Source of the DNA: Ascaris suum | Lineage: Eukaryota; Nematoda; Chromadorea; Rhabditida; Ascarididae | Reading direction: 5' to 3' | NCBI GenBank assembly: GCA_013433145.1 | Contig: CM024171.1 | Coordinates: 13,283,358-13,347,357, forward strand | DNA length: 64,000 nucleotides | Part shown: positions 23,001 to 35,413 of the stretch, piece by piece | How the letters are laid out: every line of letters starts with the position of its first letter | Numbering within the stretch: the stretch's first letter is position 1 | Translations under genes and position numbers: made by a program | Notes under the pieces: generated by a model | Seen by the model: only the letters and a program-made list of their open reading frames with translations | What the model was told of the DNA's origin: nothing | Database searches by the model: none

Positions 23001-25467
23001 ATTATATTCGATTGCATTTGTTGTGTAGTAGTCGATTAGTTGGCACATCGATGCGAACGGTGTTGCGGACTCGATGCAGAATCCATTACCACCACATTCC
23101 TGAATGGGTACATGATGCACTGCGCCATTCCATTGAATTGATAGAATTATCTGAAATAATACGCCATCCATCAGACATTCTATTGATTGCTGTGCCGAAA
23201 ATGAAACAAGTGGACAACGGTCATCGATCCAAATGTGGATGCCATATTGTTCTGTTCAAAGTTTATTGGCACTAAGCGTCGCTTTTACAAGCCTCCTGAT
23301 ACGTATACATCCTATCACTCAAGTTAATTTAGAATCATGGAGACTTCACAATTCATCCTAAACATCCCGCTTGGAATTAGTGGTATATTACATTAGCTAT
23401 CAACCTTACTGCCTTTGTTTTCATCGTCCGTAACTCGAAGAAGGAAATCGCCAGGTTGAACGAGTAGCTCATTCACGTCCTGATCGGGTAAATGTCTGCA
23501 AACAATGAAACATATCAACAACCATCTTCTTTCAATTTTCAAAGGAATGTTTTTTCAAGGACAACTCAGTCAACATTTTCAGCAAATAGTATCTGAATAT
23601 TGCTGTGACTTTTAGGAAAGTTGAACGTAGAAATATAATTGTAACTTTTAGTTCTCCATAACTTCATAGAATTTCCAATATCGGCAAAATGGAGACTGTG
23701 ACAAAAGAAGGCAAATCTGATGGTTGACTGGATCAGCCATCTCAGCTGTTACCAATACCGCATAGACTGCATGCTTTCATGTTTTGGTCACTTATGCTTC
23801 AGACATTGACACTTTTCACACTGCCTGCGTCCTGACTACTCATATAGTGCTTATTTTTACCGCTGTTGCTGACGTACCTTAGCCCCGTTCGTCCTCCTCC
23901 GTAAAAAATATCGATATCCTTCATTTAGAGTCCAGTGAGGTCCATGGCGTGGACGTTTCGCTGCGACGTTTTGGGCAAGGGCAAATAAATAAGCGGGAGA
24001 GGAATTAGGGCCCTCAGACTTCTGTGCAATGAACTATTGTGATTTGTGGTTTCTAGCTGGGCTGTTTTCACTACAACAGACTGTGTTTATCTATGAATTG
24101 AACCACACTGAAAGTTTTTGAGTTTTTTGTGTACGAGGAAACTAAATGCTCTAACACAGCTATCTCGCAGTGCCATCAGCTTATTCAAGCCCCTTAGTTC
24201 TCCTAACCTTATCTGCTTTCTTGACTTGTCTTCTGCTTGCTTTCATGCTTGTATGCAGGTTGACTTCCATAGCCACAGCAAGTAAGAAATCAATTTTCAA
24301 GAAAAAGCAACAAATGAGACTCGTCCATCAGTAAATCCTTTGGGATTTAAAATATTAAAGCATTGTTAGAATTTTCCTTCGCGGCTTAATAGTGCGATTC
24401 GTTAGGGGGTCAGAATAGGTTTCATAGGAACACCACACAATCTTCCATCCCCAGGATTTGCACTTCCTGGCGAATCCTCCGAACGGGAAGAATACAAGTC
24501 TCGATTTATCCTGTATGTTCTTCTATTACACTAGAAGTCAGGCTATAGGTACTGACCAATGTGAAAGAGTAATAAGGCGACACAGACAGATGAACGACGT
24601 TCTCTTAACAAGTAATCACCAACGATTTAGCGTATTTCTTAATCATTGGCAACAATCAACATTTCTTTACACCGAATTATTGCAGAACTTCCTCTTGGTC
24701 CCCGCCTACCCCTTAAAGAAGTGAACAAAGAGGTACAAGAAACTCATGGGCCCGGTGTTTCCCATTCTCTTCACTGACAAAATATCGCAAATTACCAGCT
24801 AAAACATTACCTCAGTTTTGTCTGCATAAAAACTGGGCATTTGACAAGAATGGTGGGCGACAGCTAAACCCATGTTTTAATTTCGAGGAGGTTTAAAGCA
24901 AATTGCAGGTCAACTTAGTAGTAAGTTACAGGTTGTCGGAGATGCGGGAGGTACGATTAAGTGTGACCAATTGTTTAAGTGAAAAGACTTGTTGTCAACG
25001 AGGAATAATGTGTATAGCAAGAAGTTCTTTTCCTAGAATAAAGAATATTTCTGTAAGGAAGGGAGCAGAATTAATCTAATCTAAGAAAAGATGATGCCAA
25101 CGTTTACCCGTGATAGTACTCCTCGTTTTCATAGGATTCCATTACGGGGGCATCGTGAATAACAGCCGGAGGTATTAGCAACTTTAACTCATGTTGCGGT
25201 GATGGTGCCATCTTTGCATCCCGTGCTGTCTGCAACCTCGACAACAATTAATTCGGTTTGCTATCCTCGGTATCTAAAGAAATTGCAGGGAATCACACTA
25301 AGACTGCCAAATGAAGGTGTTTCCTCTCTTTATCACATCTGGCGTCAATTCCCTTCCTTCATTCATGTCGGCACTGCCATAGCACACTCAGCATTAATGA
25401 AAGTTGCAGTGATTTTCCATCATACAATTAACGGGATGCCGATCGAAACTGGCAGCTTATCTGACAT
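16590..25467 (-). CDS. Fer-like SH2-domain non-receptor tyrosine kinase
   Basis: The product phosphorylates protein tyrosines, and its SH2 domain binds phosphotyrosine. Minus exons are 25467-25426, 25229-25108, 23495-23405, 23150-22962, 22511-22386, 21833-21684, 21414-21290, 20394-20262, 19313-19185, 18341-18193 and 17028-16590. All ten junctions are in phase, giving 564 residues. The SH2 domain (about 51-148) starts EEYYHG and has PGDFLLRVT, with R75 as the phosphotyrosine-binding arginine. The kinase domain (about 155-415) has glycine loop GEGAFGEV (164-171), catalytic Lys in VAVK (K189), alpha-C Glu (E207), HRDISARN (281-288), DFG (300-302), activation-loop Y310, TPIRWTAPE ending at E326 and DVWAFG. 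All catalytic residues are present, so it should be active. No F-BAR domain is visible, which fits the short SH2-kinase class common in nematodes. The start is the least certain part: MSDKLPVS at 25467 is chosen because its GTATGA donor joins in phase. The 20262 donor (GAA|GTTCGC) is non-consensus. Confidence 0.85.
17918..18047 (+). repeat. Inverted-repeat copy A inside a kinase intron
   Basis: About 130 bases from ctgcgttacaactcacgcaa to acctcctcaacgatggc. The reverse complement recurs at 21016-21145 with roughly five differences. It lies in the intron between the last two kinase exons and appears to be a member of a dispersed repeat family. Confidence 0.8.
19657..19881 (-). other. Coding-like frame nested in a kinase intron
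   Basis: The frame contains basic, helix-prone sequence (KTARRLEKLQKKQRKLGLLD) followed by SEINSCFYETSSQ. It lies between kinase exons that already join in phase, so it is not needed by the kinase. It may be a nested gene, an alternative exon or a relic. No splice signals were firmly assigned. Confidence 0.25.
20513..20526 (+). repeat. Poly-C run
   Basis: Fourteen consecutive C on the plus strand inside a kinase intron. Similar runs recur through the window. Confidence 0.9.
21016..21145 (-). repeat. Inverted-repeat copy B inside a kinase intron
   Basis: This is the reverse-complement partner of 17918-18047, differing at about five of 130 positions. It lies in the intron between the exon ending in the HR of the catalytic loop and the exon starting with its D. 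A CT-rich flank (ccgcccgcccgctcccgcc type) follows on one side. Confidence 0.8.
23878..23924 (-). CDS. Possible alternative first exon of the kinase
   Basis: The frame starts ATG AAG GAT, encodes MKDIDIFYGGGRTGL, and ends at an AG|GTACGT donor in phase 2, the phase needed by the exon at 23495. A TAA precedes the ATG. Joined, it would give a truncated SH2 start lacking the YYHG motif, so the 25229-25108 exon is preferred. Chance agreement of phase is about one in three. Confidence 0.15.
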
Positions 25468-25829
25468 GGTGGAGACAACACTACTTATGCAATTCACAGT
25501 AAGTCGTACAGGACTACGGAATATATGCTGCTCATGACTGTAAACGAAGCTACTTCCGGTTGATGCCTTTGAAGTTTTCGCGCGTGCCAGGTGTAGTATT
25601 AGGTATAGTCTGTCATATTGCAAAACACTTGGTATAGCGCAATATGCATATCCGCTTAAGGATCATCCGTTCAGTACATCACTGTGCGGTGAATTTCTAG
25701 AAGAAGTAATACAGTTTGGTAAACTAACCGTTTTTGGTACAGAGCAGTCAACTTACCCCGAAATGTGACATTTAGAGAAGAATGAACAATTTTTTGCTCC
25801 AAATGAACAAAATAATGAAGGGAGGATAC

Positions 25830-25901
25830 CTGAATATCGAAAAAATGCTCGCCCACTCCAGGAGGTGGTGGAGGAATGACTAATGCGGATATTTGAGCCA
25901 C
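25830..25901 (-). CDS. Possible upstream or alternative 5' exon of the kinase
   Basis: A 24-codon phase-0 block lies between a gaaaattgcag acceptor and a CAG|GTATCC donor. It encodes a Pro-rich segment (LVIPPPPPGVGEHFFD). It could splice in phase 0 to the exon at 25229 that leads into the SH2 domain, adding a poly-proline motif such as SH3 ligands have. It competes with the MSDK exon (25467-25426) as the upstream partner, and no initiating exon for it was found. Confidence 0.4.
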
Positions 25902-26074
25902 CTGCAATTTTCAGTGGCGCATACCATCGAAAAATTCACGACAGCCTCTTCGATACGATTCTCAGCGGTCAATTTAATTTCGAGTGAATATATTTGACAG
26001 TACAAGCGATACAATGTTATACAAATATTCGCTTCTTCTATGAACTGCCTACAGTTTAAGTTGTTGTTTATGCA

Positions 26075-26554
26075 ATGAGATTGCTTTTAAAGCGCCGCCC
26101 ATTCACATACAACAATTCAACTTCCAAGAAAGTTAAGAAAGGGGATGGGGAAGAGGGAATCGACTCATTGAGTGATGAAGAGGATACTTCAAATCTCGTA
26201 AGTGGTTATCTATGTTCCAGATGTTCACGCACAACAGCCATAAGCATCATGTGCTCAACAATGAACGTGATGCCCAGCCTTGAGCACAGAAAAGAACCCT
26301 ACCTCTTGCTTTCAACTCTGTGTTTTTGTTCGCTGATTTCAAAGCGGCAGTACACAGCCCAGTAAGTAGAGAACCTCTCCATCCTCCACTTTATTGAAAA
26401 CAAACTGAACAAAGGTAAGAACTGCCCCAAATGACCGTTGTAAGAACTCAGTGATATTGGTGGAAGGAGTTGTGGGTTTTGCTTGCCCGTTGTTTGCAGG
26501 CGGGTTCGCAAATGCCCAATTATCTTCAAGCACTCAGCCCATCCTGAACGTTGA
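26075..26554 (+). CDS. Possible small charged protein, three exons
   Basis: Exon 26075-26197 starts with ATG and encodes a basic then acidic segment (KKVKKGDGEEGIDSLSDEED) up to a CTC|GTAAGT donor. A 17-base exon 26345-26361 has a CCA|GTAAGT donor. Exon 26500-26554 follows a gtttgcag acceptor and ends in TGA (RVRKCPIIFKHSAHPER). The phases agree, giving 64 residues. The acceptor tacag 25 bases upstream could be a trans-splice site. The tiny middle exon makes this speculative. No family was recognised. Confidence 0.3.
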
Positions 26555-26996
26555 AGCAAGGCAAATACTAGCTTGTTTCTTGCAATGACGGCGCTTTCGA
26601 ATCTACACTGCTCTATTGAAAGTGCGATCGAGGTGGCTTATGAATGAATGAGTTTCCTTAATGGTATAGAAAATCTCAGGTGAAAACATATCAAAGCATT
26701 GAATTATTGGGGAATGTCTTCCGCCAAAATATACATATTTCTTTCAAAAATGTGTTGTAAGCAATCTTACTCGGTGAACGCTAAAAAAGTAATCCAAGTA
26801 AGCTTAATTTGCATATTTATAATTCTGCTCAGGATAAATCAGAAAGTTGGCAGGATTGTGCAGATTTGGGGGTTCCATATCGTTTAAGTGATAATGCCCA
26901 CCTATTTCACGTATTCTCGAAGTCATCTAAGCTTCATGGAAGCTAGAGTAACAAATGAAAAAGTAGCCTCGCTACGAGTGATAACAGACCAAATAC

Positions 26997-27174
26997 CTGT
27001 CCTGCTGACTGCGAGAAATAAGGATCTGTGGCCGTAAACGTGGGCATCTGTGTCATCTAAATCGATTGAGCGTTTCTCTCTCGTGGATTTTACCTTGTGT
27101 GCGAGCAAATAAGATAGAATCGCTCGCTTAGGATCGGTTGATTTACCCAAGCCTCGGGTAGAGATGACCATCGA
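26997..27174 (-). CDS. Exon of an unidentified gene
   Basis: A 59-codon frame runs between an acceptor (gctgtaag) and an ACAG|GTATTT donor. It includes MVISTRGLGK and a highly charged part (KSTREKRSIDLDDTDAHVYG), which argues for real coding. Partner exons were not established, and it might belong to the 5' part of the kinase gene downstream. No domain was recognised. Confidence 0.4.
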
Positions 27175-27429
27175 CTTACAGCAGTGGGTGAGCTATGGAC
27201 GAATGTCCACGAATGGAAAATGTTGATGTGGCTTTTTAGGCAAAAAAGTTCTTTTCGTTTTGAGGAAATTGGAACGATTTTCACGAATTCCGCGTATAAA
27301 TTCGTCAACGTCTATTTATCTTGCGCAAATGCTCATCATTTTCATTTCCTGATGCTAAATCGTCATTCAAATTCCATCATTCAAGAGTATGCTAATCTTT
27401 TTTATATTATTTTTTTTGAATGATGCCTT

Positions 27430-29290
27430 GTTATTCATGACGGATGATCGTTAGTGAATTTATGAGTCCTCATTGGAATTTTCTCTCTAAGTGTAGTGAA
27501 TGATTTTGTCACGGGATGCGGCATTGTTAGAATTTGTTCGTTAGATATCACTTCGTATAGGCATTGAACTAATTAAGCAATCACCATCTATATAAGTGAT
27601 CACTGTGCTTTGGCATTCAAATTGCAGCAACATAGAGCCACCTATTAGAAGCCATCCTATGATTGCGTTTGATACAACTGGGTGCAGTTCACTCATTGTG
27701 AACTGATAAATGGGCGTGGATTAATCGTTGTATAATGGGATATTACTATGATCCTGAGCTTAGCCTAGGCTCTGCTTTGTACGTGATGTAGGCTATTTTT
27801 TCATAGTTGCCGAGCGAAATAGTTGCCACCTCGATCCGTTTAATGAAAATTGATACGTTTTCTATTCCTAATGTCTACTTAATTTAAACATATACTTAAC
27901 AAATTCTATGGAATTTTTTGTTAAACAATAGACGGGATCAATGGAAAAAAGTGATCGAATTGCTCGTAAATATTGGAAGCGAAAGAGAGCTTCATGTAAT
28001 GAATATTCCATTTGTTATGTCCATTTATTTAGCCGATTTTTTGTTCGTTCCTCTTTTTATTTCTGTTTAGAGTCAGTTCTTCTCTCCCGTTCAAGAATTT
28101 AAAAAAAAATCAATTACTTTCGAAACAAGCTTATTGAGTGAATGATTACCTGTAGTGGATTTTCGTTGAATTCGCCAGGTGTATTTCTCACAACTTGTAG
28201 ATTCTAAAGTAATATGCAAAAATAATGCTCGAAAATTGATATAGTGGAAGAAAAAATACTGTAGTAAAACAGTTCATTACCGCTGAAGCGAACTCTTAGC
28301 GACAGAAAATTGACATAAGAGAAGCATCCGGAAATTATCTTTACAAGTGCATTTGGCGTATCTCTCTGCAATCTCCTATCATTATCATTCATAATTTTTC
28401 TCTCTGAATACTTCCATATGCAATATCAAATGATATTTGACTCGACCATTGCGGGGCTTTCGTAAATAAATTGGAGTTAGACGACCGTTTCCATCCATCC
28501 CAATTCTAATTCCATTTTTCTCTCTCTTTTTCTCTCGCTGCTAATTAATGCAGTTGAAAAAAAAAAACTGTTTTGTCGTTTCCCTTTCGAAGTAGATCAC
28601 ATTTCGCAACCCTCTTTCTCATAAATCAATCTGAATTTGTTACAAGGGAAATATTCGTTGCGCATTGGACATCCGCATATAACAATCTACTCCAATTGTT
28701 ACACGCCCAATTCGGTTAATGATCTATAGTTACGCAAGTAAGAACTAAGAGTTTATGACTTATCATCTTTATCACTATCTTCACGGCTCTGAGTGCTCGT
28801 ATGCGGTCCGTGTGGCTTGTGTATGCATCTATGCCACTTGTGAAGACGGGTTTTCTAACCTCGAGATTGATCTTCTCTTGCATCAAATTTCAACGTTTCC
28901 TGTGGCCTGTTTGTCCAGTTATCAGCATAATGACCCCTTCAGGAAGGATACCATATCCGACATATGATTTCATCAAGGAGCAATCCGTCACTCCTAGCGG
29001 TTAACGAGTTAAGTAACAGTACTCCCAAGTAATTTCCACCTGCATTAATTGAATACAACCTCTCTTCTATATCAGTCTGCACTATGAGTCACTCACTATT
29101 TACTCAAATATATTACAGTGTCTCGGAGACCAGTAAGAATACTGCGACAAGCAAGCAAAGCGTTCCGTGAAAGCTATAGGGAGAAGCGTTGCTATTTGCT
29201 GATATCTGACCTCCTCGAAAATCGGGTCTCAGCAAGCAGCAGCTCATGATGGGGTGGTAATTTCTAGTGGTTGTATTCAGTGGCATACTG
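27430..29290. other. No supported gene
   Basis: AT-rich sequence with short frames only. No exon with both splice sites was seen. Confidence 0.35.
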
Positions 29291-29396
29291 CTGTTACGAT
29301 TCAGCGCAAGATGTAAAACTCACAAAGGACACCACTCATGAGTAAAATTACGCCACAAGAAAAGCGGAATATGTTGCATCTTAAGAAGTGACTTAC

Positions 29397-29472
29397 GGGT
29401 GATGAGGCTAATGCAAAATATCTCAAGTCTGGTGCATCTTCACCTGGCTGAAAAGCTCCAAATTCAATTTGC
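29397..29472 (-). CDS. Exon of an unidentified gene
   Basis: A short frame (QIEFGAFQPGEDAPDLRYFA) lies between a cttttcacaag acceptor and a CCC|GTAAGT donor. The donor is perfect and the composition is protein-like. The frame remains open upstream of the acceptor, so the exon may start earlier. Partner exons and family are unknown. Confidence 0.4.
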
Positions 29473-29799
29473 CTTGTGAAAAGTGCAAAATAACCGCAAT
29501 TCACAGATTACACCTCAAGGTAAGTGCCTGCTGGCACATCAATCGAAATCCCGATGTTTTCTCTATGGCAATAAGGCCGAGTTGTGGTGGTTGAAACTGA
29601 ACCTCCCATCGGCATTTTTATCTGAAGAATGAGCAACAGATGTGCATTCAATGAAACTCTGAAGATAGCGCTTTTGCGTAAATAATGGGATCCATGTGGC
29701 TCTATATATTTCGGTAGAGACTAAGTGAAAACAAAGGGTGGGGATGAATTGTCTCCCGAATAAAACCTCTCGCCTATGAGATGCTAAAACATCTTGGTG

Positions 29800-32700
29800 T
29801 TGCTTTGCGCAAAATGCTCCGAGGTAGAAATCGGCATTCCCTCTCTTAAAAACAATGTTATTTTTTTACCAACTTTAATGAATATCTCTAGGAACCTAGA
29901 GAATACCATAGCTGAACAGATGCATGATAGTGCTGTGTTATCGATCTGTCACGACTTCCGGCTAACGATTTCCTCACAGGTTACGGATGATAGGAGTCAG
30001 TTCGACTAGGCAAAGTGAGCAACACTTTCTCATCCCAACAGATATTAATGGAAATACTGACCACCTGTCGAGTTCACCACTTCGCTTTATTTTCTAATTT
30101 CTTCTTAGCTTCGTTTATTTATGGAAATTTGCTTGTCAACTTGAAGCATAAACGCCGCCGCAATCGACTCATTCTTTCTTTATATTCGAGATGTCATTTA
30201 ATCGGTTTTACTAAGCTAATATCATTAGCGTGCAGGAAGTCATTTAAGCTTACTGTGAGGAAAGGTGCAGGCTGCGGTTCGGATGGCCCTGTTCCTAGTT
30301 GTTGTGCAGTTGGCCTGCCCGCATCGTGCTCGGCTATCTATAAATCGATTGCCTAATCACATAGAAAACTATGACTGCCCTGCGCGGTGGTAATAGTGAA
30401 TAGCAGTGAATCTATCGGGAATCCGGAAATCCAGATCCCAGCAGGATTTAAATTTTTCTTGAATCCATCCACAAATAATCTACGAAAGAGTAAGTGGATC
30501 TCGTTAATCCTCGTTAACCTATGAGGATTTGAAATTTCAACAAAAAGAAATTTGAATAGATACAACGGAAACCCCAACTTTTATTAAAGGACTTCGATTG
30601 CCTCTGAGCACTCTTATTACTACAGCTGAGTTACATATACAAAAACTCCTAGCGGGTTTTATAGCCAACTATATCAACTGAAGACTACAAAGACCCTTCT
30701 TTGTGGCCATATTTGGTAGTTAAAGAACGCTAAGCTCGTGCCGTTAACTACTTTTGGCATCCTAAAGCACTAAGCAGATGCTGATAGTCGGTTTTTGTGG
30801 TCAAGAACTATTAAACGGCTAGCTGTAATGGCTTTTTGAAACGAGAAGCCACAGCTAGGGTGCTGAAACTATTCGGGCAGCTGAAGGCGACCAATCTTTT
30901 CATAGCCGGAATCTCTCGGGAAAATGTTATATTGAATTCAATGTTTGACAGTGCGAGATAGTTCCGCCGAATAAACAACTGATACATACAGAAAATAAGC
31001 AAACATCTCAGAATCAGTGTATTCACCGGTTGGTTAGAGAAAGAAATGTTTATTAGGCGTTCCTCATTTTTGAACTATTTATACCACCGATTTATTTAAC
31101 TGATTGAATTCCAAGAATCAGATATGGCACAAGTCATCTTACGCTACCATTAAGCTTATCGAGAACAAACAACTCTGCGTTCATTCAAGCAATTCGTATA
31201 AAGTAAGAGAGCGTTGAATAGACCTGTGTGCAAGGAATACGCGCGCATACGTGGACGCATAGCAGCGTTACAACTAGTCTAATTTCTCATTTTCTTTAAA
31301 TATTTAACAAAAAGTGTGATAAATGAGATAATTCACAGATTGTGCGGAATGCAACACTATTTCTTCCTTAATATTCAAGTTCTTCTAGGCTATTTGCGTC
31401 ATTACGTCCAGAAAAAATCGTATACGATTTGAACAATCCTATCCTCTCTTTTTTTTAAGGAAGTAAAATCCCAGTGAATCAATTTTCCTCTCTAAACAGT
31501 CCGGAAATGTCCAGCAACTCGATTTTTGTTCATCAAACTCCATCGACAATTTAAATGATTCAGTACACTTTATTTCTGACGAATAATAAAAATTATAACA
31601 CGATGAAAATAAAGCTGCTGCATCGTCATGTATCACACTTAAGTGAATGCTATAAAAAATAAAGAGAGGAAAAAAAAAGAAAGAAATTGATAAAAGAACT
31701 CTTTCATGATACCATTTCCGTTTGAAGTGGATGATCCGTCATTGCAACATCTAAAGATACGGCACTATAGAACAACGATCGATATATGGCAATTCCTTTA
31801 TTAAGCCCCATGATCTTAATATCGTCCAAAAGCAGGTAATGATTCTTGATCGAAACACCGCAGATAGCTCAGCATCAAAAACAACGTGCAAAACAAGTCA
31901 CTTCTACCAGGATAACTAGCTAACGGCATACCGCGCAAAGTATATAAACGTATTTCGAGATGGATATTAACAATGGAACGCAATTCGCCATCTACTCGCC
32001 GATTGCATTAGAACGTTTCACCTCGGCCCTTGCAAAATAAAGTGGTACTTATAAAGGTGGATTTTCAAAAACATCTAGTTGGTACGCAGGATGATGCGGA
32101 TGCAGAAGCCACGCCACCTTGCGACATTGCTTGCTCAATGACCGTAGTTTTGCCACTTCCGGTCGGTATTTTCGTGGTTAGAATCATCCTGATGCCCAGG
32201 ACGACTTAGACTAAATCAGCACTGATCTCATGGCCAGAGCGCTCTAAAAACTATAAGAAGTCTAAAAGTACAAGGAAATTTGCGACGCTTGAGGCACCAC
32301 GAGGGCTTGAATAGAGCTGAAGAAATCGAAACCGGAGTCCCCCAGCTTATGCGACAAAACTTTCCATCAAACAATCTGTGAATTTCTGACTTGTGTAGAA
32401 CTTACTCGAAGCTCCAAAAATATACTACGGTTACTTTTTCCGAGTGAAGATAGCAGAGGTCATGGAATTTCTGTCTCGTTCTATAGGACTATGAATGAGA
32501 TGGGAATACGATTGGGAATTGGGATGCTTTTTGCGATGCATTCGCCTTTCATCTCCCTTAGCGTAACATTTTTTCAAAGCAAAATTTTTATTATTGATCT
32601 TAATCTACTTTTTACAAATATGCATTTGGCCTTCATATGAGACTTTTAGTTTGCCAGATAACGAAATTTTGCATCTTTCGATAGCCGTGCATGAACTAGA

Positions 32701-33200
32701 TGTTCTCATTTCGCCATCTTTTTAGTTGGGAGATGAAAATGTGGAGGCGAGAGATTGCCCACATATGGCAAGATCACAGATCCACACATAGCCGCAATTA
32801 TTTACATTCAAATTTATGCGTACTCTTATTCTGGTTTTGGATTTCCACTGTCGTCACACATAAGAAACATAGCCATTGGCAGGTGAAATTTTATAAGATA
32901 TTGGTAGATGAGTTTTTATACCTAACTGCACGTGAATTTTGTTTTGTAGTGCCTAAATCTCATACTTGCGCACTTAATTTAATTATTAACAAAGAAGAAC
33001 GATGCAGCAAACTTATGAGCTTCAATTGCATCGTTATTGTGTTTCCAAAGGGAACACATTTTCGAGTGTCAATGCAACCCTGCCACTATTGCCTCAATAG
33101 CACTAAGTACATTATAGGCAAAGGCAGAAGCTTGAAAGACGGAGATTCTTTCGAAGATGATATAAGATTTCATTCTAACGTATAAAAATATATGCAAAAT
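29800..33200. other. No confidently assigned gene
   Basis: A 161-codon plus frame (32700-33185) and shorter frames are open but lack convincing splice context or motifs. The rest is AT-rich and unremarkable. Confidence 0.3.
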
Positions 33201-33211
33201 AGATCACTTAC

Positions 33212-33303
33212 CCAAATTTCGTCAGATTCGTTCGCGTGTTCGAAGTCAATGTTAATTGGAAAGCTGCGATACGGCCGCAAGACTACCGGTCGCCGATGAC
33301 AAA
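33212..33303 (-). CDS. Exon of an unidentified gene
   Basis: Thirty codons lie between a strong ttgtttttcag acceptor and a TGG|GTAAGT donor, including RPVVLRPYRSFPINIDFEHA and NESDEIW. Splice signals and composition both support a real exon. The downstream partner was not found. No domain was recognised. Confidence 0.5.
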
Positions 33304-34001
33304 CTGAAAAACAATGAACTTCGCTAAAGCCAACTGTGTTGAGCGCAAAAACGTGATATTCCATACAAATTTTTCATCGGAAGATTCAAACAAATATGGC
33401 TCGTTCTCGCATATTCAAAACAATTTTATTTAGAGCGAAAATTTTCATCGCATTTGACATCAGCGTTGTTTCCACACCGAAATGTGCTTTATGAAGGCAA
33501 GTATCCGCAGGGCATCTGCAACGACGACAAAGACCCTAAGCGGTATCAGATGGTGCCAAACGCGTAGCCGAATTTCGTTGAACCCCGCGCAACGGTACAG
33601 TGAATCTTGGTCGCAAGCGGCACTGGGCGCCGTCACTAGTGGAATGTTCCGTTTTCGACCTGCAGGGCGTGAAATTGCGCCATCCCATTTCCTTTCCGGA
33701 ACGCTTAACACGTTGAATCGGGTCCACGGTAATGGTTTTTGTGCAATACAAGGGATAACCACTACAAAAGTACAATCTGGTCTGTCACAAGACACATGCA
33801 ATCTTTCTCAATCTGTCCTTGAGTCCAAAACAAGTGCACAGGCAGACAGATGCGAAGGCATGCATTCACGCAGACAAATGCAAATTTACGTATGCGTAAG
33901 GAGTGGAAGTTTGGTCCCACTCTTTAACATGCTGCTGTTAGGATAATTCTGTTAGCTTCGCGCGCTCTTCCAGCATTATGCTTGCAAAGAGGGTTGTGCT
34001 A

Positions 34002-34013
34002 CCCCCCCCCCCC
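34002..34013 (+). repeat. Poly-C run
   Basis: Twelve consecutive C on the plus strand. Confidence 0.9.
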
Positions 34014-35214
34014 TGCAAGCATTGGAACATATTAATATGTCTGTTCATCTGGTTGAAGTTACATGTGGACAGGAGTTGAAGCGAGTGACGGAACTCGGCG
34101 ATTACAAAGGCCGACCTCATTGACCTTCATTCCTATTGATCATCAATTTCGGCAGATGTGAAAAACGATTAAAAGCAGCACATATTTACAAGCATCTCAC
34201 ATTCATTCGAATAAGAAACAGATGAGGAACCGTCCCAGATATCCTGGATCAGTACGCGCTTTGAATCCCGTTCACTTGGCCATCCAGTTATAGAAGCCAG
34301 CAGTAGAAGGTGAGCTTCGAACGCTATGAGGGCTGAACTCGCGTAGTTCAACGTTAATTTGCAGGATAAGCTGTAACTTTTTTCTCGATAATTTTTACGA
34401 ATACCTTTCAATAATTTTGACTACTACGAAATAACCAATGCCTCTTGATAATTGTTGGATTTCAAATTTTCACTCACATTGTTACTCAAAATGATTGAGA
34501 AATCCTGGCAGCTTACATTTTAAAATTATAAGAAGATTTACAAGCAACGATTTGGTGAGTTTGGTCTCTGTCTACGATTGTAAATGAAATGCCGGTGGTA
34601 ACTTTGTGGTAGCTGAAGGATATCAAGAGAGTGTTGCGCTATGAAACTATTTTTTTTTTGGGCGTCGGTAAGTGATTTAACTCTTCCCGAATCCTCTCCT
34701 CTTCATTTACCACTTAACAGTGGTGCTTGCAGAAGTGTTGCGGAGAACTCAGCATCACTTTGCCTGCCTCTAGAATAAATGATCGGCGAATCTTCTTCCT
34801 TTCTTCCTGTGAGCGAACTGATTAATTGGGGTACCACTGAACCACTCTCCAGCACTGCTTTTTGACTTGTGATACCTTGAGCGATCTCCGCTCCACACGT
34901 ATGATCTCAACTTTTCATCTTATTCTGCAAGTCTTTCATCATTGGGGAATCACCTCCGTACAACATTGCAGCATGTCTGCATAGCGAATATCCGCAATCG
35001 TAACTGAAGCTAACTGACAGATGGCCTGCCTGCAATGTACACATCAAGCAAGATAAGTCGATTTCCAATAAGTTTAGGGACAATTAGAGTGATGGAATCA
35101 ATTGCGTCGACAAAACACTACACGCTTCCGCACACCGACGGAGAATCGGGTGGACGTTGCCCATGTTTAGGGGCAACACTGTTGCATCTTGCGGAGTAGT
35201 CTTCTTCCAGGCCG

Positions 35215-35413
35215 TCAGCATTCGGAGAAATCCGATTCGGTCCCATAACTGTCGAATGGGTCTACCTCTTTGTTACGTGGAAACTGGAAATCTCTGACAA
35301 GTTCTTTGTCACAGATTTCTGGAAATTTCTCGCCGGTCCTCCAACTCAGGTGCCAGTGAAAGCAATACCTCGCATCGTATGGACAGCGGTGATAAATTCT
35401 TTTCAATTTTTTG
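35215..35413 (-). CDS. Terminal exon of an unidentified gene
   Basis: The frame follows a gacaattcag acceptor and runs 66 codons to a TGA. It has a basic start (KKLKRIYHRCPYDARY), aromatic middle (CFHWHLSW) and an acidic end (DPFDSYGTESDFSEC). An alternative is a start at the ATG 15 bases earlier. It may share a gene with the small exon at 36458-36422, but phases were not connected. Confidence 0.45.

Noticed and set aside
23012..23275. Plus-strand 87-codon frame
   Set aside because: It is antisense to the SH2 exon 23150-22962, whose motif and splice sites decide the strand.
33170..33364. Fibronectin-III-like words (YHVFALNTVGFSE) upstream of the 33303 acceptor
   Set aside because: There is a stop just before and no acceptor between it and the motif, so it cannot be an exon as read; probably chance.
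33482..33946. 154-codon plus frame with two long antisense frames
   Set aside because: All three overlap without clear splice sites or motifs; a higher local GC content lengthens frames by chance.
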